Shown here in pieces: positions 49,521-57,372 of a DNA stretch of 64,000 nucleotides. The DNA is from Wagnerdoeblera sp046292685 (GTDB lineage Bacteria; Pseudomonadota; Alphaproteobacteria; Rhodobacterales; Rhodobacteraceae): positions 1 through 64,000 of the forward strand of contig NZ_JBKBQM010000009.1 of assembly GCF_046292685.1 (NCBI RefSeq), written 5' to 3'. Each line of letters opens with the position of its first letter. The stretch's first letter is position 1. The position numbers and the translations under genes were made by a program. Under the pieces are notes generated by a model. That model had not been told where the DNA came from and did not search any database. It saw only the letters and a program-made list of their open reading frames with translations.

Positions 49521-49868
49521 TCAGCGTTCGGACGCCGACGAGAACATCTGCACCGCTTCGCCGCGCTGCAAATCGCGGCCGGCCGGCAGCGATGCCGACG
49601 AGAACATCTCGACCGCGTTGCCGCCGGCCATACCGTGCCCCACCGGAGCGGAGGCCGACGAGAACATCTGCACGGCACCGCCATCGGCAAGGTCGAACGC
49701 CACCGGCAGCGAGGCGGACGACATCATTTCCACCGCGTCGCCGCAGTTCAGGTCGAAGGCCACCGGCATCGACGCCGACGAGAACATCTCGACAGCTTCG
49801 CCGCCGTGCAGGTCGGCGACGCGGGCCAGAGCTTCAGCGTTTTCTTTGATTTTCAGAGCGTTGTTCAC
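49521..49868 (-). CDS. Five-repeat peptide (MFSSAS repeats), possible multi-core precursor
   Basis: 115 residues from a GTG start with GGGGG upstream. Residues 1-23 form a leader (MNNALKIKENAEALARVADL, then HGG). Five units of exactly 20 residues follow, each with G-x-AV(E/Q)M(F/M)SSAS: MFSSAS or MMSSAS starts at residues 28, 48, 68, 88 and 108, and the linker is xPVAFDL-type. The last unit stops at SSASER. Leader codons are unusually AT-rich (AAA, GAA, GCT). The design resembles a RiPP precursor with several cores, but a structural repeat protein is also possible. No RiPP enzyme is adjacent. Confidence 0.78.
   Translation of the reverse strand: MNNALKIKENAEALARVADLHGGEAVEMFSSASMPVAFDLNCGDAVEMMSSASLPVAFDLADGGAVQMFSSASAPVGHGMAGGNAVEMFSSASLPAGRDLQRGEAVQMFSSASER
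49534..49797 (-). repeat. 60-nt tandem repeat inside the peptide gene
   Basis: On the plus strand GCCGACGAGAACATCT or a close variant begins at 49534, 49594, 49654, 49714 (diverged: GCGGACGACATCATTT) and 49774. The period is exactly 60 nt and stays in the reading frame, so the array encodes the 20-residue repeats. The linkers vary more than the cores. Confidence 0.9.
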
Positions 49869-50004
49869 AGATATCCCCCAGGATTGGCAAGTTCAGCAAA
49901 GAAACGCTAACAACCTGGAGATGATTCGGAAATAGAAATCCACTACCTTTGAGAGATAAAAATGCAAAAACTCGCCCTATGCGCGAATCGCTCGGCCAGC
50001 GATG
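49869..50004 (-). promoter_or_regulatory. AT-rich leader/promoter region of the repeat peptide
   Basis: This gap is markedly richer in A and T than its surroundings (for example plus-strand GAGAGATAAAAATGCAAAAA and AATAGAAATCCACTACC). It holds no gene in any frame that looks real. It is the only place for the promoter of the leftward repeat peptide and lies between that gene and the 3' end of a TetR gene also read leftward. No terminator hairpin for the TetR gene was found. Confidence 0.45.
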
Positions 50005-50655
50005 TCAGAAAGAAGCGCCGTTCAGCACCCGCAAGACCGCCTCGGCACCGTTGAGGCCGGTCAGCGCGCGGGTATCGGTCAGGATTTCGGCGTAGTAGGG
50101 CACGTTGCGCAACCGCTGCTCGCGCGGTTCGCGCACCCGCATCGCGTTGTAGCCGACCTGATGGTAATAGGCGACGCGCGCGCGGATCTCGGCGGTGTGG
50201 CCCTGAAAGCCCAGCGCCAGGAACACACCGCGCAACTGCGCGATGCGGAATGCCTCGACCTCGGCCAGAATCGCGGCGGTACGCGGGGCGTGGTGCGCCC
50301 AGTCGCGGATCGCGTTGTCGTAGCCGGGGTCGAACTCGTCCTCCATCACCACCACGCGCACCCAGGCCAGGTATTGCCGCAGGCCTTCGGGGCCGGCGGC
50401 CCCGATGGCGCGCGTGAACGGTGCGGTGTTCCGGTCGGCCCAATCGGCGCGCAACGCCTCGTGCAAGGCTTCGAGGTTGCGAAACTGCCAGTAGAACGCG
50501 CCGGGCGTGACGTTCATCTCTGCGGCCAGCGCCCGCACGCCCAAGGCGCCGATGCCCCGTTGCACCAGCACCGCACGCGCCGCCGCCACCCAGTCGGCGC
50601 GGGTCAACTGGCCGGATCGGCCAACGGGGTCTGGGCGGGGCGAGACGCTGTCCAT
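50005..50655 (-). CDS. TetR-family transcriptional regulator
   Basis: 216 residues. N-terminal helix-turn-helix LTRADWVAAARAVLVQRGIG and LAAEMNVTPGAFYWQFRNLEAL, then a helical ligand domain ending VLNGASF. The start at 50655 (MDSVSPRPD) fits the family. It is divergent from the small membrane protein/DadA-like operon at 50812, which it may control across the 156-nt gap. Confidence 0.86.
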   Translation of the reverse strand: MDSVSPRPDPVGRSGQLTRADWVAAARAVLVQRGIGALGVRALAAEMNVTPGAFYWQFRNLEALHEALRADWADRNTAPFTRAIGAAGPEGLRQYLAWVRVVVMEDEFDPGYDNAIRDWAHHAPRTAAILAEVEAFRIAQLRGVFLALGFQGHTAEIRARVAYYHQVGYNAMRVREPREQRLRNVPYYAEILTDTRALTGLNGAEAVLRVLNGASF

Positions 50656-50811
50656 GCCGCCAAGGCTGCGGCAAAGCGGACAAAGGCGCAAGGGCGGGTT
50701 GCAGGGCTTGCCGATACCGCACCGGCGCCGCAGAATGCAGCCCGATCCCGACTGGAAGGAGCCCGGCATGCCCCCCCTGCCCGCCTGCCCCGCAGACCAG
50801 AGCCGCAACCG

Positions 50812-51030
50812 ATGGCTGTAGACCCGAAGAAATTCGGCCCGACCCGGGGCGAGCTGTGGTTTCGGTTGGGGTTCAGCCTGTGCGGGCTGGCCTTGCTGGC
50901 GGTTGCGGTGGCCCTGCGCGGCTTTCCGGCCGGGCCGGCGATGGTCGAGGTGGGCGGCATTGCCGGCCTGTTCCTCGGGGGCACGGCGATCTGGTCGGCG
51001 CGGCGGCTGATCCGGCAGTTGCACCCATGA
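50812..51030 (+). CDS. Small membrane protein (72 aa)
   Basis: Begins MAVDPKKFGPTRGELWFRLG, then has two membrane helices (LCGLALLAVAVALRGFPAG and GGIAGLFLGGTAIWSARRL). Unknown function. Its stop overlaps the ATG of the next small gene (ATGA), forming a coupled series with the DadA-like gene. Confidence 0.65.
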   Translation: MAVDPKKFGPTRGELWFRLGFSLCGLALLAVAVALRGFPAGPAMVEVGGIAGLFLGGTAIWSARRLIRQLHP

Positions 51031-51281
51031 CCGCGCTCGGGCTGGTGGTGCAAGGGCTGGTCTTTGCGGTTTGGGCAGCCCTGGCCTTTCGCACGCTGTT
51101 TCGCCTGCGTGCGCGGGCGGTCGCGCAGTCGGGGCAGGCCTTTCCGAGGCTGCGGGCAACCCTTGCGGCCTTCGCCGGCTTCTGGCACGCCCCCGACCAT
51201 GCCGCCGACCGCAAGGCGATGGGCTGGAGCTCGGCCCTTCTGGCGGTCGTCATGCTGGTGAACCTCGGGGGAAATCCGTGA
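51027..51281 (+). CDS. Small membrane protein (84 aa)
   Basis: Begins MTALGLVVQGLVFAVWAALA (membrane helix), has a basic middle (FRLRARAVAQSGQAFPRL) and a second helix (WSSALLAVVMLVNLGGNP). Unknown function. It is joined by 4-nt overlaps to the genes on both sides. Confidence 0.65.
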   Translation: MTALGLVVQGLVFAVWAALAFRTLFRLRARAVAQSGQAFPRLRATLAAFAGFWHAPDHAADRKAMGWSSALLAVVMLVNLGGNP

Positions 51282-52519
51282 CCGAACGGCAGCGGGCCGA
51301 AATTGCCGTGATCGGCGGCGGCGTGGTGGGAATGACGATTGCCTTGCGCCTGGCGCGCGCCGGGCGCGAGGTTGTGCTGATCGAGCCGGGCGTTCCGGGC
51401 ATGGGTGCAAGCTTCGGCAACGCCGGCACCATCGCCGACTATGCGGTGATGCCTGTGGGCACGCCTTCGGTGCTGCGGTCGCTGCCGTCGCTGCTGTTCG
51501 ACCGCAACTCTCCGCTGGCGATCCGGCGCGCGGCCATCCTGTCGCTGGCGCCGTGGTTGCTGCGGTTCTTGCGCGAATCGTTGCCGGACCGCGCCCGGGC
51601 GAATGCGGCGGCGCTGGCCAACCTGCTGGCCGATACCACGCCGCTGTGGCTGGAACTGGCCGCCGAGGTCGGCGCGACCGATCTGCTGCGCCGCTCTGGC
51701 GCGCTTTACGTCTACGACAGCACGCAGGCGGTGCAGGACGCGCGGGCCGACATGGCGGCAAGGCGGGCACTGGGCGTTGCGGTAGAGCTGCTCGACGCCG
51801 CCACCCTGGCCACGATGGAGCCGCGGTTGCCGCCCGCGGCGGGGGGCGCGTTCTTTCCGCAGGCGGTCTTTCTTTCCGACCCGGGGCAGATGATGGCGCG
51901 ACTGGCCGCTGCGGTGGCTGCTGCCGGTGTCGTGCACCTCCAGACCCGGGCCGACCGGCTGGAGCGCGGCCCGCGCGGCGTGCGCCTGACCGGCCCCGGG
52001 CTGGATCTGACCGCCACCCGGGTGGTGATCGCCGCCGGCGCCCGGTCGCGCGACCTCGCGCGGCAGGCGGGCGACCGGGTGCCGCTGGACACCGAACGCG
52101 GCTATCACCTGGAATGGGACATGGCCGAGCCGCTGCTGGGCCGCCCCTGCTGCCCGACCCGGCTGGGGTTCTACCTGTGCCCGATGGCGGGCCGGCTGCG
52201 CGCGGCAGGCACCGTCGAACTGGGCGGGCTGACCGCGCCGCCATCGCCGCACCGGCTCGCGCGGCTGGAACAGGGTGTCCGGTCGGTTTTTCCCGATCTG
52301 CCGCCGCCCGACCGCAGCTGGATGGGGTTTCGCCCCTCGATGCCCGACAGTCTGCCGGTGATCGGGCCGTCGCAAGCGGGGGCCGAGGTGATTCATGCCT
52401 ATGGGCACGGTCATATCGGGGTGACGCTGGCCCCGGCCACCGCGCGGCTGGTCGAGGCGGTGATCGCCGGCAACCATGCCGACCCCGGCCTGTCGCCCTT
52501 GTGCCCGGGGCGGTTCTGA
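51278..52519 (+). CDS. FAD-dependent amino acid dehydrogenase (DadA-like)
   Basis: 413 residues, DAO fold: IAVIGGGVVGMTIALRLARAG, then GASFGNAGTIADYAVMPVG, the DadA signature region. DRVPLDTERGYHLEW and the C-terminal GFRPSMPDSLPVIGPS with YGHGHIGVTLAPATARLV complete the fold. It oxidises a D-amino acid or related amine and passes electrons to the membrane. The GTG at 51278 overlaps the stop of the small membrane gene, whose product could be an anchor. Confidence 0.85.
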   Translation: MTERQRAEIAVIGGGVVGMTIALRLARAGREVVLIEPGVPGMGASFGNAGTIADYAVMPVGTPSVLRSLPSLLFDRNSPLAIRRAAILSLAPWLLRFLRESLPDRARANAAALANLLADTTPLWLELAAEVGATDLLRRSGALYVYDSTQAVQDARADMAARRALGVAVELLDAATLATMEPRLPPAAGGAFFPQAVFLSDPGQMMARLAAAVAAAGVVHLQTRADRLERGPRGVRLTGPGLDLTATRVVIAAGARSRDLARQAGDRVPLDTERGYHLEWDMAEPLLGRPCCPTRLGFYLCPMAGRLRAAGTVELGGLTAPPSPHRLARLEQGVRSVFPDLPPPDRSWMGFRPSMPDSLPVIGPSQAGAEVIHAYGHGHIGVTLAPATARLVEAVIAGNHADPGLSPLCPGRF

Positions 52520-53344
52520 ATGCGGCTGATGCTGCTGACGACGCTGGCGATGGCGGCCTTTGCCGGCAATTCGCTGCTGAACCGCTGGGCCGTGGGCGCA
52601 GGGCATGCCGATGCCTTCGGCTTTGCCGCGCTGCGGGTGGCCTCGGGGGCGCTGATGCTGTGGCTGCTGGTGCGGATGCGCGGGGCCAGCCCCGCGTGGC
52701 GGTCGAGCCGGCGGATGCAGGCGGTGGTGGGGCTGGCCGCCTATATGCTGGGGTTCTCGGCCGCCTATCTTGCGCTTGATGCCGGCACCGGGGCGCTGAT
52801 CCTGTTTGCCACCGTGCAGGTCACCATGTTCACCGGCGCCGCCCTGGCGGCCGAACCGCTGCCGCCGCGGCGCTGGCTGGGCGCCGGGCTGGCGCTGACG
52901 GGCCTTGCAGTGCTGCTGTGGCCGGGGGCCGGCGCGGTGCCGGCCGCCCTGCCCGCGCTTGCGATGATGCTGGCCGGGGTGGGCTGGGGCGTCTATTCGC
53001 TGGGCGGGCAGCACGAGGCGGACCCGCTGGCCGCCACGGCCGCCAATTTCGCGCTGTGCCTGCCGGTGGTGCTGGTGCCGCTGATGCTCTGGCCGCCGCA
53101 GGTCGATGCCGTTGGGCTGGCGCTGGCCGTGGCCTCGGGGGCGGTCACCTCGGGCCTGGGCTATGCGCTGTGGTTCGCCGTATTGCCGGCGCTGGGGGCG
53201 GGGCGGGCCGCAGTGGCACAACTGGGGGTGCCGGTGCTGGCCATGCTGGGCGGCGCCGCCATTCTGGCCGAGCCGCCCAGCATGGCCGCGATTCTGGCCG
53301 CAGCCGTGGTGCTGGGCGGGGTGGCGCTGGGGCTGCGGCGCTGA
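52520..53344 (+). CDS. EamA/DMT-family transporter
   Basis: 274 residues, ten helices, starting MRLMLLTTLAMAAFAGNSLLNRWAVGAGH-like (first 20: MRLMLLTTLAMAAFAGNSLL). The two repeats end in RRMQAVVGLAAYMLGFSAAY and LAMLGGAAILAEPPSMA. The ATG directly follows the stop of the DadA-like gene, so it is the last gene of a coupled four-gene operon and may carry the substrate or product of that enzyme. Confidence 0.83.
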   Translation: MRLMLLTTLAMAAFAGNSLLNRWAVGAGHADAFGFAALRVASGALMLWLLVRMRGASPAWRSSRRMQAVVGLAAYMLGFSAAYLALDAGTGALILFATVQVTMFTGAALAAEPLPPRRWLGAGLALTGLAVLLWPGAGAVPAALPALAMMLAGVGWGVYSLGGQHEADPLAATAANFALCLPVVLVPLMLWPPQVDAVGLALAVASGAVTSGLGYALWFAVLPALGAGRAAVAQLGVPVLAMLGGAAILAEPPSMAAILAAAVVLGGVALGLRR

Positions 53345-53355
53345 CGCGCGGTGCT

Positions 53356-53535
53356 TCAGCCTGCGAGGCGCCGCGCGATGATCCATGCCACCGGCAGCGC
53401 CAGCACGAACCCGGATGCTGCCGCCAGCAAAATGGCCTTCAGAGTGACAAACCCTGCGGTCAGCGCCACCACCACACCGCTGCCCATCAACGCGGTGGAC
53501 ACCAGCGAAAACATCAGCCCGAACAAGCGCGGCAT
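53356..53535 (-). CDS. Small membrane protein (59 aa)
   Basis: Begins MPRLFGLMFSLVSTALMGSG and has two membrane helices separated by TAGFVTLKAILLA, ending WIIARRLAG. Similar short proteins occur in relatives, some carrying a misleading CTP synthetase label in my memory; no such domain is visible. Function unknown. It converges with the EamA gene. Confidence 0.6.
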   Translation of the reverse strand: MPRLFGLMFSLVSTALMGSGVVVALTAGFVTLKAILLAAASGFVLALPVAWIIARRLAG

Positions 53536-53619
53536 CTCAACCCCCCGAATGGAACCGGCCGCGACTGTAGAACCCGCGCGCACAGCCGCCATGATCGGGA
53601 TCAAGTCGGCGGCGCGACG

Positions 53620-54111
53620 TCAGGCACCAAGCCGGCGCAGCGCATCCTTCAGCCGGGCGGTCTTGGGCCCCGCGGCATCCCAGGCCAACTGCCCTTGCCA
53701 GAAGGCGAACAGGATCGCGGCGGCCTCTCGGCCTTTCGGCCCGTCGCCCAACCGCGCGGCAAGCCCCGACTCGATGCTGCGGCGCCATTCGGCCGCGCGG
53801 GCCGGGTCGGCCGCGACCGGCGCGGGGCCCTGCGCCGACAGCGCCTTGAGCAACCCGATCGCCCCCTTCGCCGTCATCGGCGCCTCGGCCAGGGCGGCGG
53901 CGGTTGCGGCCTCGATCTCGTCCCAGGCGCCCTTGCGGGCGTCAGCGATCATGCCCGCCACGCTGCCGTGCCGTTCGGCCAGCGAGCTTGCCGCCAACCC
54001 GGCCCGCGCAGCGACGGCCGAAAAGGTCACCGCCTTTTCGCCGCCTGTGCGGATCAGCGCCAGGACGGCCTGATGCACCACGGTATCGGGAACGCTGCGA
54101 GGTCTGGCCAT
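53620..54111 (-). CDS. TetR-family transcriptional regulator (short)
   Basis: 163 residues. The N-terminal DNA-binding part is ARPRSVPDTVVHQAVLALIR, then VTFSAVAARAGLAASSLAERHGS (quoted in two pieces: VTFSAVAARAGLAASSLAE). The C-terminal ligand domain is short. Target unknown. It lies between unrelated genes, with the TRIC-family channel gene read in the same direction upstream. Confidence 0.75.
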   Translation of the reverse strand: MARPRSVPDTVVHQAVLALIRTGGEKAVTFSAVAARAGLAASSLAERHGSVAGMIADARKGAWDEIEAATAAALAEAPMTAKGAIGLLKALSAQGPAPVAADPARAAEWRRSIESGLAARLGDGPKGREAAAILFAFWQGQLAWDAAGPKTARLKDALRRLGA

Positions 54112-54151
54112 GCGCGCAGCATAGCGCAAGCCGCACGCCGCGAAAGGGGGA

Positions 54152-54772
54152 TCAGCGCCGCGGCGGCCGCGCCTTGTAGACCGGCAGCCGCCAGCCGAAG
54201 GCCAGCGACCCGGCGCGCAAGGCCAGCGTCACCCCTGCGCAGATCAGCAGCGCCACCGGCTCGGGCTGGCCGGCCTGCAAGGCCAGCAGCGCCGCCCCGG
54301 CGCCGGCCAGCGCGCAGGTGACGTAAAGCTCGCCTTGCTTGAGCACCAGCGGCACCTCGTTGCACACCACGTCGCGCATCAGCCCGCCCATGCAGCCGGT
54401 GACGATGCCGGTGACCAGCACGATCGGCCAGGGCTGGCCCAGCCCCAGCGCCACGCCGGTGCCCGCCGGCACCGCAACCGCCAGCGCGCAGGCATCGAGC
54501 CAGGCCAGCGTGCGGATGCGGCTTTCCAGCAGATGCGCGGTCAGGAACACCAGCACCGCGGCGCTGGACGCGACGCCCAGATACAGCGGTTCGGCCACCC
54601 AGATCACCTTGCGGTCCAGCAGCAGGTCGCGCAGCGTGCCGCCGCCCACCGCCGTCAGGCAGGCGACGAAGACAAAACCCACGATATCCAGCTGCGCCCG
54701 GCTGGCGGCCAGCGCCCCGGTCAGCGCAAAGACAAAGACCGAGGCCAGATCCAGCGCCTGAACCAGCGTCAT
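54152..54772 (-). CDS. TRIC-family cation channel (YadS/UPF0126-like)
   Basis: 206 residues with seven membrane helices. Two repeats with the family motif are AVGGGTLRDLLLDRKVIWV and GCMGGLMRDVVCNEVPLVL, which mark bacterial TRIC channels (UPF0126). It probably conducts potassium or glycine-like solutes across the inner membrane. Its ATG overlaps the rnhA stop by 4 nt. Confidence 0.86.
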   Translation of the reverse strand: MTLVQALDLASVFVFALTGALAASRAQLDIVGFVFVACLTAVGGGTLRDLLLDRKVIWVAEPLYLGVASSAAVLVFLTAHLLESRIRTLAWLDACALAVAVPAGTGVALGLGQPWPIVLVTGIVTGCMGGLMRDVVCNEVPLVLKQGELYVTCALAGAGAALLALQAGQPEPVALLICAGVTLALRAGSLAFGWRLPVYKARPPRR

Positions 54773-55233
54773 TGCGGCTTTCCGCGCTTGTGCGGCGCCA
54801 TGCCGGCCCGGGCCAAAGCGTCGGCGCGTTCGTTTTCGGCATGCCCGGCATGGCCCTTGATCCAGCGCCAGGTCACCTGATGGCGCGCCTGCGCGGCATC
54901 CAGGCGTTGCCACAGGTCCATGTTCTTGACCGGCTTGTTGTCGGCGGTGCGCCAGCCGTTGCGCTTCCAGCCGTGGATCCAGCCGGTGACGCCGTTCTTC
55001 ACATAGGCGCTGTCGGTCACCAGCGTGATCGCCGAAGGCCGGCCCAGGCTTTCCAGCGCCGAAATGGCCGCCATCAGTTCCATGCGGTTGTTGGTGGTTT
55101 CGGGCTCGCCACCGCTCAGCTCGCGTTCCTTCAGCGTCGCCTCGCCCTCGCGCGCCACCAGCAGCACGCCCCAGCCCCCGGGGCCCGGGTTGCCGGAACA
55201 GGCACCGTCGGTATAGGCGAAAAGCTCGGGCAT
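54769..55233 (-). CDS. rnhA: Ribonuclease HI
   Basis: Cuts the RNA strand of RNA-DNA hybrids. 154 residues; active-site residues Asp9 (YTDGACSGNPGPGGWG), Glu52 (NNRMELMAAI), Asp74 (VTDSAYVKNGVTGWI) and Asp138 (ERADALA) are all present, with the basic handle region WKRNGWRTADNK. The ATG at 55233 follows GGAGG. It is coupled to the TRIC gene downstream. Confidence 0.95.
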   Translation of the reverse strand: MPELFAYTDGACSGNPGPGGWGVLLVAREGEATLKERELSGGEPETTNNRMELMAAISALESLGRPSAITLVTDSAYVKNGVTGWIHGWKRNGWRTADNKPVKNMDLWQRLDAAQARHQVTWRWIKGHAGHAENERADALARAGMAPHKRGKPQ

Positions 55234-55322
55234 CGGGCCTCCTTGCGGTTCGATGTGCCCATACGCGGGATTGCCGGCAAGGGCCAGAGGCCAAGCCTTT
55301 CCCCCGGCGGGCCGCTGCGCGA

Positions 55323-56705
55323 TCAGACCCGGAATCGCAGCCGAAGCGGCTGGCCGTTGCGGATCAGGTCGATGGCCCAGCTTCGGGTCTGGGCACGGGC
55401 GGCGCGCTCGACATCGGCGGGGGTGGCGACGCGTTCGCCATTGATGGCCAGCACCACATCGCCGGGGCTCAGCCCGGCCTGCGCGGCCCAGGCCTGCACG
55501 CCGGTCACGATCACGCCTTCGGCCTGCATCGGCAAACCCCATTCCGCGATCACCGCCGGGTTGATCCGCGCCACCTCCAGCCCTTCCAGCGCGCTGCCGG
55601 GGCCGATCCGGCGCGGGTCGCGCGCCGGGGTATCGGGCGGGGCGATGAGGGTGATGCGGGCCTGCCGTTCCTTGCCCTTGCGCAGGTAGCCAAGCTCGAC
55701 CTGCGCGCCGACGCCGCGGGCCGACATGCGAAAGATCATCTCTTGCGGCGAGTTCACCGGCGCCCCGTCCAGCGCCACGACCACATCGCCCGGCTGCAAC
55801 CCGGCCTTCGCCAGCGGGCTTTCGGGGTGCAGGTCCGACAGGATCACCCCTTCGGGGCGCGGCAGGCCCAGGCTTTCGGCCAGGGCGCCATCGACCGCCT
55901 GCCCGTTCACGCCGGCCCAGGGCCGCTGAAACCGCGTGGCCCCCGCTTCGGCCTGCGCCACCACCGCGCGCACAAGGTTCGACGGAATCGCAAAGCCCAC
56001 CCCGTTCGACCCGCCCGACTGCGTCAGGATCGCGGTGTTGATCCCGACCAGCCGCCCTTGCGCATCGACCAGCGCACCGCCCGAGTTGCCGGGGTTGATC
56101 GCCGCATCGGTCTGCAGGAAATAGCCGCGCCCGTCGCCCACCGAAATCGACGACCGCGCCAGCGCCGAAACGATGCCCATGCTGACCGTCTGCCCGATGC
56201 CGAACGGGTTGCCGATGGCCAGCACCAGCTCGCCGACCTCGACCCCGTCGCTGTCGCGGAAAGGCAGCACCGGCAGGTCGGTCGCCTCCTTCAGGCGCAG
56301 CACGGCCAGATCGTTGTCGCGGTCGGCCAGCACGACCTCGGCCGCGAACTCGCGGCGATCCTGCAACACGACGGTGATGTCGGTGGCGGCATCGACCACA
56401 TGGTAATTGGAAACCACCAGCCCGCCGGCGCCGACGATCACCCCCGACCCCAGCGAATTCTGCACCTCGGGGCGCGCGGCGCCGAAATCGCGGAACAGCC
56501 GGTCGAAGAACGGATCGCCGCTGAACGGGCTGACCCGGGTTTCCACCACACGGGTCGCATAGATGTTCACCACGGCCGGCGCCGCCTGTTTCACCACCGG
56601 GGCAAAGGACAGGGTGATCTCGGCCTGGCTTGCCGGGACACGCGTTTCGGCCCCCAGCGGGGCGGCAACGATCAGCAGGGCGGACAGGATCAAGGGCAGG
56701 CGCAT
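55323..56705 (-). CDS. Periplasmic serine protease, DegP/DegQ (HtrA) family
   Basis: 460 residues with a signal peptide (MRLPLILSALLIVAAPLGAE). Trypsin-like domain with triad His102 (NYHVVDA), Asp132 (DRDNDLAVL) and Ser208 (NPGNSGGAL), then two PDZ domains (LGLPRPEGVILSDLHPESPL and WGLPMQAEGVIVTGVQAWA). It degrades or refolds misfolded envelope proteins. The ATG at 56705 is preceded by GGAGG. It follows the ribosomal operon terminator, so it has its own promoter. Confidence 0.92.
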   Translation of the reverse strand: MRLPLILSALLIVAAPLGAETRVPASQAEITLSFAPVVKQAAPAVVNIYATRVVETRVSPFSGDPFFDRLFRDFGAARPEVQNSLGSGVIVGAGGLVVSNYHVVDAATDITVVLQDRREFAAEVVLADRDNDLAVLRLKEATDLPVLPFRDSDGVEVGELVLAIGNPFGIGQTVSMGIVSALARSSISVGDGRGYFLQTDAAINPGNSGGALVDAQGRLVGINTAILTQSGGSNGVGFAIPSNLVRAVVAQAEAGATRFQRPWAGVNGQAVDGALAESLGLPRPEGVILSDLHPESPLAKAGLQPGDVVVALDGAPVNSPQEMIFRMSARGVGAQVELGYLRKGKERQARITLIAPPDTPARDPRRIGPGSALEGLEVARINPAVIAEWGLPMQAEGVIVTGVQAWAAQAGLSPGDVVLAINGERVATPADVERAARAQTRSWAIDLIRNGQPLRLRFRV

Positions 56706-56766
56706 GACATCCTCCGGGCTGGTGCGCTGACGATATGGGCGCCGGCGCCGAAAGTCGCAAGACAGC

Positions 56767-56793
56767 AAAAGGCCCGCCGGCGTGCGGCGGGCC
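56767..56793 (-). terminator. Intrinsic terminator of the ribosomal operon
   Basis: On the minus strand a 9-bp perfect stem (GGCCCGCCG / CGGCGGGCC, loop CACGC) is followed directly by TTTTGC. It begins 24 nt after the rplQ stop and ends the leftward spc/alpha operon. It is the best intrinsic terminator in the window. Confidence 0.85.
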
Positions 56794-56816
56794 CCCGGTC
56801 TGCCAAGCGGCAGAAA

Positions 56817-57236
56817 TCAGTCCTCGGCGGCCTCGGCGGCTTCGCTGCGGGCACGGTCGGCAGCGCCCTTGGCGCTGGTGTCACGGTCCACGAACTCGAT
56901 GATCGCCATCGGCGCCATGTCGCCATAGCGGAAGCCGGCCTTCAGCACGCGGACATAGCCGCCCTGACGGTTCTTGTAGCGCGGGCCCAGGATTTCGAAC
57001 AGGCGGGCAACGTGGCGCTCTTCCTTCAGCTGCGCGGCAGCCTGACGGCGGGCGTGCAGGTCGCCGCGCTTGGCCAGCGTGACCAGCTTTTCGATGATCG
57101 GGCGCAGTTCCTTGGCCTTGGGCAAGGTGGTCTTGATCTGCTCGTGCTCGATCAGCGAGCCCGACATATTGGCGAACAGCGCCTTGCGGTGTTCGTGGGT
57201 GCGGTTCAGGCGGCGGTAGCCGCGGGCGTGACGCAT
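56817..57236 (-). CDS. rplQ: 50S ribosomal protein L17
   Basis: 139 residues: MRHARGYRRLNRTHEHRKAL at the start, then KTTLPKAKELRPIIEKLVTLAK and NRQGGYVRVLKAGFRYGDMAPMA-type C-terminus, with an acidic Ala-rich tail (RSEAAEAAED). Standard last gene of the alpha operon, 136 nt after rpoA and followed by the intrinsic terminator. Confidence 0.96.
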   Translation of the reverse strand: MRHARGYRRLNRTHEHRKALFANMSGSLIEHEQIKTTLPKAKELRPIIEKLVTLAKRGDLHARRQAAAQLKEERHVARLFEILGPRYKNRQGGYVRVLKAGFRYGDMAPMAIIEFVDRDTSAKGAADRARSEAAEAAED

Positions 57237-57346
57237 GATGGTCTCCTTACGTCTTTTGCTTTGTGTTGGGCCCCGTGCGTAGCGAGGCCCGTCGTTGGGG
57301 CAGGATTGCCCATATGTTCCCCGGCGGTCCGGGCATTGCCGGACGC

Positions 57347-57367
57347 GCCCCGGGCCGGGCCCGGGGC
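57347..57367 (-). other. Stem-loop directly after rpoA
   Basis: An 8-bp stem GCCCCGGG/CCCGGGGC (57347-57354 with 57360-57367) begins 5 nt after the rpoA stop in the gap to rplQ. No U-tract follows. It may set relative mRNA levels of rpoA and rplQ; this is inference. Confidence 0.4.
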
Positions 57368-57372
57368 GGATG

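Noticed and set aside
49534..49797. CRISPR-like 60-nt period
   Set aside because: The period stays in frame, there are no unrelated spacers of constant length, and the sequence codes for a repeat peptide with its own start and stop.
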